From NCBI GenBank assembly GCA_030268105.1, contig BSDZ01000116.1:620001-684000 (forward strand): 64,000 nt of DNA, in the 5' to 3' direction. The notes under the pieces are model-generated. The model made no database searches and was not told where the DNA came from. It worked only from the letters and a program-made list of their open reading frames with translations. The DNA comes from Volvox africanus. Taxonomy: Eukaryota > Chlorophyta > Chlorophyceae > Chlamydomonadales > Volvocaceae. A program made the position numbers and the translations under genes. Numbering within the stretch: the first letter of the stretch is position 1; every line of letters begins with the position of its first letter. Positions 24,856-36,129 of the stretch are shown piece by piece.

Positions 24856-27800
24856 CTACGAATCTTCATCACCGCCCTCGTTCCCTTGAAACAGACCCTC
24901 CATGGGATTGCGAGGGAGCGAATTCTGTGCCATATGTTCTGTCCGCCGGTTGCGCTGCACCACCTTCCCACTGTACTTGCTAGCCGCTTTTCGCTTCAGT
25001 GCCGCGCGTACGGAATTGGGCGACGTGTAATTCGGGTTGCTGTACAGCGTCGCACCTCCAAAACTGCCGTTAAAGATCTGCGGCGCGTTAGGCATAGGTG
25101 TGGGAAGGGCAAAACGTGGCATGCTAGCAGCATGAAAGCTAGAAGCATTGACTCAGTATGCAATTAAAAGCAGCTTCAAGAATGCCCCAGCATACCCACC
25201 ACTAGCACGCATACGAAACGTCCACATCCTCAATCACACATGCACGCTAAAAGCTAGGCAGCCTGGTATCACGCGTTCGTTTATTTCCCCTTCTTCTGCT
25301 CCTGCGGCAAAAGCTGGAAAGCCTATGCCATCTACAAACTTGATATTAGCTGAAATTTGGAATCCACATTACCCCGGAGTGGGGTTGCCTGCCAGCCATA
25401 ATGCGGGGGAAATCGCTATACATACGCTGTAACATAAAAATGTAAAGACCTTCCTGTCCCCGCCTCTGCGACCGCCCCCCGCATTCTAGCTCCCGTTCTG
25501 CCAGAACCAGCTGCCCATTCCGCCACCTTCGTTAATGCCAGGTTGCCAGCTCAGCTTCTAGCACCGCACCTTGATAGGGTTGAGGCAGAACCGCGGCCCC
25601 ACCTCCACCAAAGAAGCATTCTCCGGGTCCACGCGCTTCTTGTCTGGAGGAACCACTAGCTGGGGGCAGGAAGGCGGGTTGCACGATTGTCGTCAACAAA
25701 TCTGGGCAACAAGTCTGAAAAGATGAACGTAGCGAGTAGCCCAGGTAAGGCAGGCCAGCAAGAGCACTGACCACACGGTCAGTGAAGTCATCTGCAGCCA
25801 ACGTCCGCACTAAGGCTTTATCTGCAGCCACTCTGAGGCTTTACATTTATTTGCTCGTTAGGAAGGATGTGATAGGGACACAACAAGATCACGGAAACGA
25901 GTGGACAGCTCTGATGTCAACAACGGAGGTGAAGAACCGTCGTTATCGTGTACGTAGAGGATCATCAGGCCCTTCGCCATCCGGTGAACATAACTCCACC
26001 CGTGCCTGCGCCTAAGCGACCCCGTAACGGCGCCAACATAGCGCACTCAAATGCCACAAAGACATATGACAAATGGCCCTCCCAATCTACTAGGGTCCAG
26101 ACGTGGCACTTCATTGGCACTGCTAAGCCCCCTCTGTGTCGCAGTCGAGCTCTTTCCAATTGATGGAGACAACACATAGAACGCACCTGGTAGTTGCGGA
26201 CCCAGACGCGGTCGTCTGCCAGCGTGAAGGAAACGACGTGGTCAAAAAATGGCTTGACCTTATGATGGCGCTTGGGGTTGGCGAACACCTAGTGCACAGC
26301 GAAAAGGCGGGCGGCCGGGAGGAGGGAAGGGACTGTATTGGACTCCCATCCAACCCGCAAGTTGCACGAAGGCCGCACAACATACGAGTAACGAGCTTAG
26401 CAAGAAGACAGTTCTAAGGGTCCCACCTGCGTCAGCATCTCCTTGAGAAGTTGCGTGTGCGGCTGCAAGTCGAAGGACGCATCAAATGACAGCACGGGCC
26501 GCGATCCCTTGAGGTGATTTCCAGACAGTTTCACCTGAGCGCCAGGAATGACACATTCATGCTAACAACGCAGGGAGCGATTTGAGCAAAAGGAGATCGA
26601 CAGGACCCTTGGGCATACGACATATGTTATGCAACCATAGATGTCGGAACCGACTTAGCGACGAGCAAGACCAGGACCTAGGATGAGAAGCGGAAGGGGC
26701 TGGCCAGTAAGAGTACCTCGACTTGCAAGGGTAAAGCCGGACATTACAACGGGAGCAGACATACATGGGAAGCAGGAGCCCCGATAGTCAACCATCACCG
26801 CAGCAGAAACCTTTCGCGTGCTCTGTCTTGACGGGCCGACCAATCCCAGCACACGTACAGTCCTTCCTCCCTACAAGCCAGTCCCACTCCCGATTTATTC
26901 TAGCGTAATGTTAACTAAACTAAAAAAATTAAACTACGGAATTAATATAAATGTAATAATCGTTGTTAATATTTAATCATGGTAAAAGTAAGAATACAAT
27001 AAGAGGTCGTTACCGACTTCACGAGTCTAGGGAGAATTTCCCCAGAACTGACTAAAATGACGTTATTTGATACTAATAACAGAATAACTACTTACGTGGC
27101 AAGTTGGCATCTGACCTAAACTTTACCACGATTTCGATCGTCGGGAAAATCCTGCACGACTTTTCGATTAGAGAATCCAGACTCGTCGACGAATTCGTCT
27201 TCGCTCTGCGCAACAAAGATTTTAGATCTTTGACGAAACTAGTGAAGGGCTACTTCCGAATAGATAGTCCTGGTATGCGGGAGACATTTAGACATTAACC
27301 GCCTCAGACATTTACCTCAGCCATCGTGTGTACATTGGCCACGTGAAACTTGACAGAGGGACCGTCGGGGGACTTGGCCAGCCACAGATACAGATCCTGC
27401 TTCTTACGAACCTGAATATAGTGTCGACAAATCAGAACTAAGGAAGATTTGGAAGGAAACCGGACATGGATAGTTATATTGTAAGGAGGAAATGTGGGAA
27501 AAGCCACAGACATTTGACATCACGTTGATGGCGTAGAGCTGCACATAGAGGTTCCCCCAGCTACACGAGCACATCATGCATCCAGCACGTACCACTGTGT
27601 CCTCAACGCATCAGAACAGTGCATCCTTGCGTTAGGGTGTGCAGTCCTTGTGCGTATGTGATATTCGTAGGCTTTCTCAGGCCACATTCTGAGCTCTGCT
27701 CAAGCACAACAAATTTTCGTGAATATTGGTAAGCAATGGATGGTATCTGCGGCTCCCGGGCTCCATTCAGCCAGCGTCCACAATTAACGGCCCTTTCAGA

Positions 27801-29369
27801 TCTTGACCCAGTCGTGCACCACTATCGCACCCGGCGTCCCTGCAGTTTTTAAGCCCATCCGCACAAGGCCTTGGCTCCACACCTACTGCCGCCTTGCCCT
27901 GGGCCGGTCTTCTGCCACATTCTCTTCCCAGTGATATGATTCTTCTTTGCATTTGCACTCTGCACAACTTGCGGCGCCTCTCAAATCCCGTACGATTCAA
28001 ACCGCACCTCAAAGAAGAGTACACTTGTGCAGTTTTTGAGGTCCGCAACCTCATTGATAACCCGGCGGTCGCTTTTGGTGTCCATCTTTGACTCCTTCTT
28101 GGAATGGGGCAGCAGAGAAAGCACATCCTCCATCAGGTGCCGGTATCGGAATGTAACGCCCCGGGTGGACAACACTAAGACCTGACGGGAAGGGAAATAG
28201 GGATTTACGACACGTGAAATCGATGCATGAAGCCCCAACAGGAATAATTGCAGAAATTGACGAGAACATAGACGCGAAAAATAAAAGGTAGCAAGAGCAA
28301 GCTTAACGAAAGGGTCCGGCAGGATAATCAAAAGATTGGCTGGGCGGCGGAGCCTAGAGTGAAGTGCAGAGTGTGATGTCTCGCATGGCCACAATCTGCA
28401 ACAGGACACTGGCCAACACTCAGGTAAGAATTCGACAATGAGCCATACACAGCGTAGTGGTGTGACTGACGCCACACTACTCCTGCCTGGCGACCAATCG
28501 ATCTTTGGAATCACAGCAACCACATAAGTCACGTTATTGGTTAAGCTCTGTCCCCGAGCTGGTCAAATCTTAGGGCCAAATGTGATTCATTCGTAAGAAG
28601 GCTACAAACGCGCCAAAATCACCGCCCTACAAGACCTATATATTTATTAATATGTACCTGACAGGGGTCGGGCTTCGTTCCCCACCTTTTCCTTGTTCTT
28701 AAAGGTCCCCGCGCCCTGTGTCCCAAAAGCAACTTTCCCCGCCACAGCTGCCCCATCCGTAGGTGCAGGACCGGCCAGGGCAGTTGAGAAGGCACCCTGT
28801 CTAGGGGCAGGCCTAATGGAGGTTGTGGTCGGTGCTTTTGCTACCACTGCTGCTGCGCCACCCCCTTTCCGCCCTGGAAGGACAGTGCTCAAAGAGCCCC
28901 CGCAAGAAGGGAGCAGAAGTATTGTGCATAGTCGCTTACAAGTGCAGCATAAAGTAGCACAGAAAAACGGAAAATACATGTGTTCATTCAAACATGAGTT
29001 CTGCGCAGATCAGGCATCACTATGCAGGGCCGGGACCGCGACACGTAGGAGACCCGCGAGTGCCAGACGGGGCGCCGATGGTACGGTATGGCACCCTGGG
29101 TGCGGAGGCTTGCAAGAGTCAAATGTTCAACCGATTGTAAGTGATGATTTTCCCTTGTCGCTTGCATAAGGAACAAATGCTCTTCAACCGCTTCCGGCGG
29201 CGCGCTTCACCCTCAATGGCGAAGGCGGCGTGAAGCAGGTTCAAATGTCAGGAGAGGATCCCTTACCTAATTCTTTAGCTTGGTCCCTTGCTAGTTTAGG
29301 AGGGCGGGCATCGCCGTCAGCTGTCTCCTCCCGATGTTTCCGCTTCGCGGCATCCCTCCCAATAGCCAT
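24856..29369 (-). CDS. BRX1: Ribosome biogenesis protein BRX1 (Brix domain)
   Basis: Eight minus-strand exons: 29369-29267, 28873-28658, 28174-28008, 27411-27316, 26534-26427, 26288-26187, 25659-25570 and 25077-24856. They encode 367 residues. BRX1 is a nucleolar factor needed for maturation of the 60S subunit. The Brix domain is read in order: STRGVTFRYRHLMEDVLSLL, LPHSKKESKMD, INEVADLKNCTSVLFFE, KKQDLYLWLAKSPDGPSVKF, HLKGSRPVLSFD, KPFFDHVVSFTLADDRVWVR, LVEVGPRFCLNP and SFGGATLYSNPNYTSPNSVR. The C-terminal tail is basic then acidic. The ~100-residue N-terminal region is Ala/Gly/Lys-rich and poorly conserved, as in other BRX1 proteins. The exon 3 acceptor at 28174 was chosen because only it matches the incoming phase; the nearby CAG at 28182 does not. 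The 781-base intron after exon 4 is AT-rich and carries an unrelated plus-strand frame. Confidence 0.94.
27104..27298 (+). other. Antisense frame in an AT-rich BRX1 intron
   Basis: A 64-codon plus-strand frame lies within the intron between BRX1 exons 4 and 5. Its codons (many GAC, GAA, TTC, AGA) read like a normal soluble protein, with KILHDFSIRESRLVDEFVFA in the middle. I recognise no family and see no partner exons. The 200 bases before it are very AT-rich (26890-27100), unlike the rest of the gene. It may be a fragment of an inserted element, or chance. Confidence 0.2.
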
Positions 29370-30127
29370 AGACTTGACGACGAACTTAAATTTGTTGCCT
29401 ATGCTGAGAAACGTGCTCCTTTGCTTGCTTCTTCGCTGCAATCCGCTTTTAATTACTACTCAAGTGACAGACAATTAAATTTGAGTAGCATTGTGTGTTG
29501 AAAGAGAAAGGGAAAATACATGTATACATATGTAAGTGCACATATGGCACAATATACATAACTGCACATTTGCAGTTCGCTTCCGTACACCGGGGCAGAG
29601 CTACTCTCCAGCTTGCTTGGCTCCTTTGGGTAGCAATTTGAGTCCATTGATCAAAAACACATGTGGGAACATTTTAATTAGCCGAAGCACCCAGGAAATT
29701 GACATGGGCTACGCAACTTGATTGTAAACGCCCGAATACCCGTTTGAAGTCATTATTGTACAAATATTATCTTGCCTTTACAAAGATGACTCGGAAGGGG
29801 TGGAGCTCACGTGGATATCTACTGGAGTTGATTTGTTGGTGAATATCTCACGAGCGTTAAAGATATCCCATTAACATTAATCTGCATGTACAAGCATGTT
29901 ATAGTTAGCTTGGATATCCGCTGTGGGAGATATGTTTGACGGGCCGGACATCCGTCGGTATTACTACGCGCCCGCAGCAAGTGTACATAGAAATACCGCA
30001 TGCCAATGAATTATTGGTTATTTTGAGGATGCAATTGTTCAATTTGGCCATCCGTTGTTGGCTTCCGTTTGCAAGCGAGGCCCCATATTCCACGCTGTTC
30101 GCAAACTAACGGTTCCCAAATGCCCAG
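29370..30127. other. Region upstream of BRX1, possible 5' part of a plus-strand gene
   Basis: This lies between the BRX1 ATG (minus) and the first candidate exon of a small plus-strand gene. A short frame from an ATG at 30029 runs 24 codons before a stop, but I could not join it in phase to the exon at 30128. It should hold the BRX1 promoter. Confidence 0.35.
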
Positions 30128-30534
30128 TACTTTCTATCGGAGTCGGGCAAGGCTCAGGTGTCAGAACTCATGACGGCGTACACGCAGGTGAGTCGCTTTA
30201 ATTGTCGTACTGCACACTGCCATTCACATCGATCGTTCAAGTTGTGAGCGACCTTCCCGTGTACTGCGAGCCGTACATTCGGCACGCAGATTGTTAGTTC
30301 GTTCGTATGAGGGATTAACTGTCAACTTCCCCGACTCTCTCTACCCACCCTTACCTCCTCTCCTCTGCCTTTCATTTTGTTAGGGTCCATTTGGAAATTG
30401 CAAAAAACACATATAGTGTACCTCAGGTGCGTCTGTGTGCTGGTTTCGTTGTGCAGGGGCGACTTTGGAGCTCCAAAACAACGGAACAAGAGCGCGCAGC
30501 ACACACAAATACACTACATGAAATATCGGATTAG
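30128..30534 (+). CDS. Last exons of a possible small unknown gene
   Basis: Two plus-strand segments have good splice sites and compatible phase. The first, 30128-30187 (after TGCCCAG, before GTGAGT), reads FLSESGKAQVSELMTAYTQ. The second, 30457-30534 (after TTGTGCAG), reads on to a TAG and includes WSSKTTEQERAAHTN. Together they give a 45-residue polar, probably helical C-terminus. I do not recognise the family and could not find the start. The gene would be divergent from BRX1. The larger plus-strand frames at 30603-31304 lie beyond this stop, are Cys/Ser/Trp-rich, and do not look coding. Confidence 0.27.
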
Positions 30535-32483
30535 TGGGGTAGGGTGGTGAAGGGCAGCTGCGTGGCCGACATCTTGCTGCGTTTGGCGGCTGGGGTCTAT
30601 CTATGTGGGGCATGGAGCGCCCGAGAACCAGGACGGGGACGAGCGGGATGGGGAGTTGCAGTCCGTGGAGGCTTGCGTTGAGCTCTTATTGTATGTTGTG
30701 CTGGTTAGGGAGGCAGTGGCTACCCAAAGTGCCTTCTCCCGCCCTCAACAACAACTCATGCGACAGCACACCTGTTACACTCTTTTCCGTTATCATAGTG
30801 CTACCCGCAGGTGCATCTTCCGGAGGCAGGCCTTCCCTCCGGGGGCTGGGCCTCTGCCAGGCATTATCCTGGGATTTGGGCAACACTGTGCACCGGGTGT
30901 GCAGGGAACTCAATGGAAGACGGGTGGTGATTAGTGCGGAGGAGATAGCCCCTTCTATGGATGCAAGAACGGGGATCTGCAGACGGGTTTGTGTGATGGA
31001 CTGCCGAGGTTGCCCTGATGGTTGTGAAGGCTGCACCGGCGGGAACCTCTCCACCCCCCAGCACCCCTCGACATCTTCCTGTCAATGTAATCCTCTCCTG
31101 TTGCTGTTCGATGCCCACTACCCCAAGGCCCTGCAGGCGGGCTCGATGACGTCAAGGTGCAGTTGCTGGGCCTGCTGCTGCTCCTCGAGCCAAGTCCCTT
31201 GGCTCGGGAGTGGTGCAGACCATTGGAGCAACTTCCACCGGTGCTGCTGGTGGGGCTGTGTTGTATCTCTCCTTCTTCGCTCATGCACTTACCTGCATGT
31301 CTAGGCATTAGATACTAGTGCCAGAGTGCTCTTAGGACAGCAAAGCACTCAGATGCAATAATATAGGCGGTGGAAGACTTAAGAGCAAGGAAAGATTCAA
31401 CTTACAGCAGTTGACAGGTGAAAGCGATATGATTGGCCATCAGAACTGATGATAAGTGATCATCACACGGCTGGCAGCGAAGCTCGGGCTTAGCTCTGGC
31501 CGATAACGTGTCAATAGAGCGGCTATCAATAGCAATAGTTCAGGTAAGCATTCGGATGCTTACCTGGATAATGTTTGATGCTCTACTCAGCCGTCCTCAC
31601 ATCTATTATACTCACGATATCGGTACACAGTACAACTCACACTAGATCACCGATCCTAAGTGTGATCAACCCCAATTCGTATCTCCAATATCCATGTATA
31701 TCAATAATTAATATAGACAAATCTGGATTCGTCTTAACCTTGTACACCCATCGGTACACAGTACAACTCACAAGGGGAAGAAGTGTTGGTAAGCAAAACG
31801 GACACGGAGGCTAAGAACCCCTAACCCCCACATGTCGAGAAAACTTAGTTCAGAACGCTACACAACCACCAGCCCAGCTATACGGCAAATCGGATCTCAT
31901 TCATTCCCACCTCTACCCTTTTAACGGACCCATGGCGGGGTCTAGACATCTTGTGTCCACACAACCCGGATAATGCACCCTGCTCACTCCAGTAGTGGTG
32001 TCAGGATGCCCAGTTGCCACGCCGAGATCCAGATAAGGGTTTACCGCCTTCAAAGTGCAAGCCCCACCACCAAAACCACAGGCAGAGTGCCGGCATCCAC
32101 CCTGTAGTATCCTGGGTATCTACGGGTAGTGTCAAAGATTGGGCCGTTGACGGTCATCTTCCGATCGGGCCTTCGTAGGCCGACACAACAGAGATACAAC
32201 ACACCCCACCCAGCGGTTGCACGCACAATGACAGCGACGTAAGCATCACATGGTTGGACCTGCCGCTTAAATAAGTCCTCTTACCTGCCCACATCTGATC
32301 ACACCAATATCATACCCACCTCCCACCACTGTTCCACTATGTCGTCAGCACTCATAACACATAGCCTACGCATAACCCACCCCCACTTTTAGCCACGTCC
32401 TCAGCTTCACAATACATAGCATACCATCACATTCTAACCCGCCCTTTAACCAACACAAAACCACCTCAACCTACCCCATTCCA
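30535..32483. other. Unassigned stretch with short repeats
   Basis: No product is recognised over 1.9 kb. A 20-base direct repeat, TCGGTACACAGTACAACTCA, occurs twice about 130 bases apart near 31620 and 31750. Two degenerate copies of a ~63-base C/A-rich unit lie at about 32330-32455; both contain a GTCNTCAGC...ACACATAGC-like core. The 233-codon plus-strand frame at 30603-31304 overlaps an equally open minus-strand frame and is not supported. Confidence 0.4.
31618..31772. repeat. Direct repeat of a 20-22 base unit
   Basis: The unit TCGGTACACAGTACAACTCA is present twice in the same orientation, near 31620 and 31751, each followed by CA. The DNA between is AT-rich and shows no coding frame. 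It could be a footprint of a local duplication or a short mobile element. Confidence 0.6.
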
Positions 32484-32974
32484 CTAACACAAGGTGCTGA
32501 GTTCGTACTTGGGCATTGCTGGTATCCGACCACAAATATCGAGCAGCTCATCTGTCAGGTTGCCGGCAGATGCATCCCTCGGCCTGCTCCCTACAAGCAC
32601 AGCGCCATCTGCTTCCATCTGCGTCCATTGCTGTAAGGTCTTCTTCTTAGCTTGTAGCTGCATGGCTGCCTTGATGTTGCCTGCCCGCATCTGTCTGAGG
32701 CTCTCCTCCTCAATTTTGATCTCTGCCTGCATTGCCAGCCAAGCATCACTGTTGAAGTAATCTGCCACACGTGCCGTTGCCTCACTCTGGATGTTCGAGA
32801 TCTCCCGCTGCAGCCCTTGGAATGTCTCATGAACTTGAGCTGTGGCTGTCGACTGCGCCGCCTGGAGCTTGGATAGGGTGGCTGCAAAGTCGCACTGCAG
32901 CGCCATGGTTGCAGAGTCCGCTGCCGCCTGCACAGCATTCTTCAATGATATCTGGTTGCTGACGCCCCCTGCCA
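32484..32974 (-). CDS. Orphan alanine-rich coiled-coil ORF, probable terminal exon
   Basis: A minus-strand frame of about 163 codons ends at 32484 and has no ATG. A good acceptor (CTTTCCAG) lies at its 5' edge, so it reads as the last exon of a gene. The translation is a long amphipathic helix rich in Ala, Gln and Glu, with TFQGLQREISNIQSEATARV in the middle and AEIKIEEESLRQM further on, then a short polar tail. I do not recognise the family. An Arg/Lys-rich open frame just upstream (33105-33239, containing QNFTKSNIHDIDREQYRRAL) might be an earlier exon. I could not join the two in phase with standard sites. Confidence 0.4.
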
Positions 32975-33318
32975 CTGGAAAGGACGCAGCGGCAAGGACT
33001 GGATAGCTTGCAGCTCGATTGTGGCGCTGGGGCCCCTAACCCTCACTTCGTCTGCTGCGCCTATTCAACTGTTATGCCAATTGCCACTTCGTACAGCTCT
33101 CCCTTCACTGGCGTGCTGCCTTAAGAGCCCTCCTGTACTGCTCACGATCAATATCATGGATGTTGGACTTCGTGAAATTCTGGCACAACCATGTACGGTA
33201 TCTGGCACACAAGGATTCAGATTTGCGTACGTCAGTGTGTCAGTCCGTCCGGCGGCCCACCTTCCATGGACTGCTGTTGCTGCTGCATCGTGGAAGGCAT
33301 TACTGTCCCCTCAGTCCG

Positions 33319-36129
33319 TTATTGCTGCTGCTGCCATCGTGGGGGTGGTTGCTGCTGCTTCCGCCTCCGGGAGGCGAGAGTTAGTTTCAGCAGGAAGGAG
33401 CAGCGGTCCGGCGGGCGCCCCTGCAGATATGGCATGAAGGCCGGCTCCACAACGCCGCTGTCCCGGTAGCCAAGGCTGTGGTATAAGGCCTACATGGCGC
33501 CCGGTGGTATCGACAAATGGATCGGCCATAGAGAGCTTCATTAGGCTTACCAGTATCTTGAGGAAATGCCCCTCTTTTATGGATTAGTAGTTACGTGCCT
33601 GCCTCCTTCACCCCAAACAATCCTAGACGAGCGCACAGACAGAGAAAGAAGCACAGCACTCCTGTGAGAGACGATGTTACTGGCGGCTGAGGTGGTAATT
33701 GGCGCCGGAAAGTGGCTTACCCATGGCTCCCGCTTCTTAGGATTGCAATGCAGCCCCACCGCCCGGCAGCCCCACCCCGCCGCCAGCTCCTCCGCTGCCG
33801 CCATCAGCCTCCGGGCTACGCCCCGCCGCCGGGCCTCAGGGGCTACTGCCACGTTGCTCACGTAGGCGTACCCTAAAGCGCAGGTAGCGGGTGAGCAGAA
33901 GAGCGAATGAAACGATGAGGAGATGGAGGCGCGGAGGAGATGGACGCGTTTGTGCCGTAAAAAATGATGTGCAGGAATCGCGCAATGTGAATGGAGAGAG
34001 GTGAATGGTTGGACTTACTATCACGTCGGCGAACAGTAGGTCCATGTGCATCATCCGCGAACAGCTTGTAGCAATCCTTAGAGGCACTGCATCCCTTATA
34101 ACCTTAGACGCGCAGTTGGGGCGAGTGCTCTGGAAACATACGCATACTCACACACACACACATATATGTATATATACATATATATACACATATATACATA
34201 CAGATAGATGCACACCTCCTCCGGCCAGCATGGCATACCTTCTCTGCGATACCAGCCGATCTGTCCATCCGTCTGCCAGTTTAGCTCCCGGGGGGGGGCC
34301 AGATCGCCAAACGAGTCAACCGCCGCCACCCCCACCAGTCCCACGGACTGTGGCGGCAGGAGACGTGGGTCGGGGGCCGACGGGTAACAGGGCATGTCAC
34401 TTCGTGCACATCGGACGCATCTCATATCTATCTTTCACCAGCCATTCTGTCCGCAGCTCAACGAAATAAAGGAGGCCACACACACATACACAAACCTTAC
34501 AGGACTTTGCATATAAGGTTTCCAATTGTGTACGATGGTGATACGATTATTGGATGTTGCCCACACACCTGCGCTGATACACCCACACCAGGTCTGACTC
34601 CGGGTGCCAGGGCCCTGCCTAGCCACCACATGGGCTGTGGAAAGGCCATGCTCGTGGGTGACCCGCGGGTCGCCGCCGCCTGAGCCTCCGCTTGGAAGGC
34701 CGCCTCCGCCGTCTTTACCTGGTCCGGAGTGATGGGGGCCTCTCCGTCGAAGGCCAGAAGCAATGTAGAGCTGAACGTGGGGGTCGGGTGAGCAGGAATG
34801 AGAGGGGAAAACAAACACCGGACCCGTGGGTCACAGGAACCCCTCACGAGCGCAAAGCACTAACTGAATGGACGGCGCGGTTTGTCGCGGTGTGAACCAA
34901 CGGCTCCTTGCACCCTTGTGCTCTGTGCATGGGGTTGTCAATGGCCTGAGAGATGCAAGAAAACATGAGGGGCGCAACCTTGCGAATTTCATTTAACTGA
35001 ACCACCTCCACTGGCGGATGCTACCCACTTGCCGCCGCCCTCCTGGGCCAGTCTGTCGTTAATTTGCAGCGCCGTGATGCGATCAACTCGGAGAGACAAG
35101 CCCTGCACACAGACAGGTCAGCACAAAGGCGCGAGGGACAGAGGCTGAGAGACGAGCTGACAGCTTATGAAATGTGTATGGCATCAGTGATATCTCGTGG
35201 GGGACACATGATGGGAGTTAGCCAACAGGGCGCTCCAACAAGTGCATCGTAATTAGGGCAGAGAGATCTCAGGTGCCTTACCACCGTACGTACCATCTGG
35301 GAGTCGCATCGACGTTATACCAGTATACATGGTGAGGTACGGCCTAAATGAGGTGAGGAGAGCAGCAGGGCATGATCCCAATCCGACAGCCAGGCCCCTC
35401 CACCTCAAGCGCCAACATATCCTAGGTGCAGGGTTTTGCCGAGCTGGGGTAACGCGATCGGCTGGGAAAGGGTGGGACCTGACTGCCCCAATCCTGTCGG
35501 TAGTTGAGGTCCGGCTACACGGCCCACAAACGACGGGGATGAGACAGAGAGGCGGCGGAGAACATTAAAAACTAAAGGAGGCACGGGTACCAAGGGCCTG
35601 GGGAAGTACACCTACATACACGCAGACACACCTTGAAGACCTCGTTACTCCGCAAGTCCACGTTAAATACGCGGCAGTGGAGATCCGCCGCAGGCCAGTA
35701 ATCAATCAACTCTGCAGGCCTTATGTGGATGGGGGAGCTGATACTGCTGTTTCCACCGTTAGCACTGCTCCAGCCGTTGGTCGTGCTGGCACCGCTGCTC
35801 CCACCGCCTGGATTGGTTGGGCAGGTCGCTGCCGTCCGCAGTCCTGTCACAAAATGAGTGAGGAACCGGGGTTATATGAAACAATGGACCCGGTCACTGG
35901 GACGCAAGGTTGCTGGACACTTACTGTCAGTAGCTTGGGGCAGCCGTGATAGGCTCCGAAGGCGGGGTGTAGTTTTGAGGGATTGAAACCAGGGGCAGGA
36001 CACAACACTGGAGAACGGTGATGCGCATGCCACACGTACGTATCGGACCGCTCGAGTTGCTACAAAGGGAGCTGCTGCACTCGACGGCGTCCCCGCCGGG
36101 GCGCCTGCCGACAGGACTACAGAGCTCAT
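33319..36129 (-). CDS. GNAT-family N-acetyltransferase with transit-like N-terminus
   Basis: Seven minus-strand exons: 36129-35925, 35843-35632, 34996-34914, 34770-34569, 34347-34239, 33872-33721 and 33489-33319. They join in phase to 377 residues. The first ~60 residues (starting MSSVVLSAGAPAGTPSSAAA) are rich in Ser, Ala, Val and Arg and nearly lack acids, as in plastid or mitochondrial transit peptides. The GNAT domain begins IHIRPAELIDYWPAADLHC and continues through VGLVGVAAVDSF. It then shows YAYVSNVAVAPEARRRGVA, whose RRRGVA fits the acetyl-CoA-binding R/Q-x-x-G-x-G/A motif, and LHCNPKKREPW before ALYHSLGYRDSGVVEP. This layout resembles plant and algal organellar GNATs that acetylate protein N-termini or small molecules; the substrate is unknown. 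The C-terminus ends in Gln/Pro runs encoded by CAG codons. Confidence 0.87.
34146..34210. repeat. CA/TA microsatellite in a GNAT intron
   Basis: A (CA)n run passes into a (TATA/CATA)n run over about 60 bases, within the intron between GNAT exons 5 and 6. Such tracts are typical of slippage-prone noncoding DNA. Confidence 0.85.

Noticed and set aside
28693..29169. 158-codon plus-strand frame
   Set aside because: It overlaps BRX1 exon 2 in antisense. BRX1 exon 2 has matching phases on both sides.
30603..31304. 233-codon plus-strand frame
   Set aside because: Cys/Trp/Ser-rich product with no domain. Overlapping minus-strand frames of up to 122 codons are equally open, and no splice structure supports it.
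35064..35252. 62-codon plus-strand frame rich in Arg/Gln/Glu
   Set aside because: It lies in a GNAT intron on the opposite strand, has no partners, and is too short to support alone.
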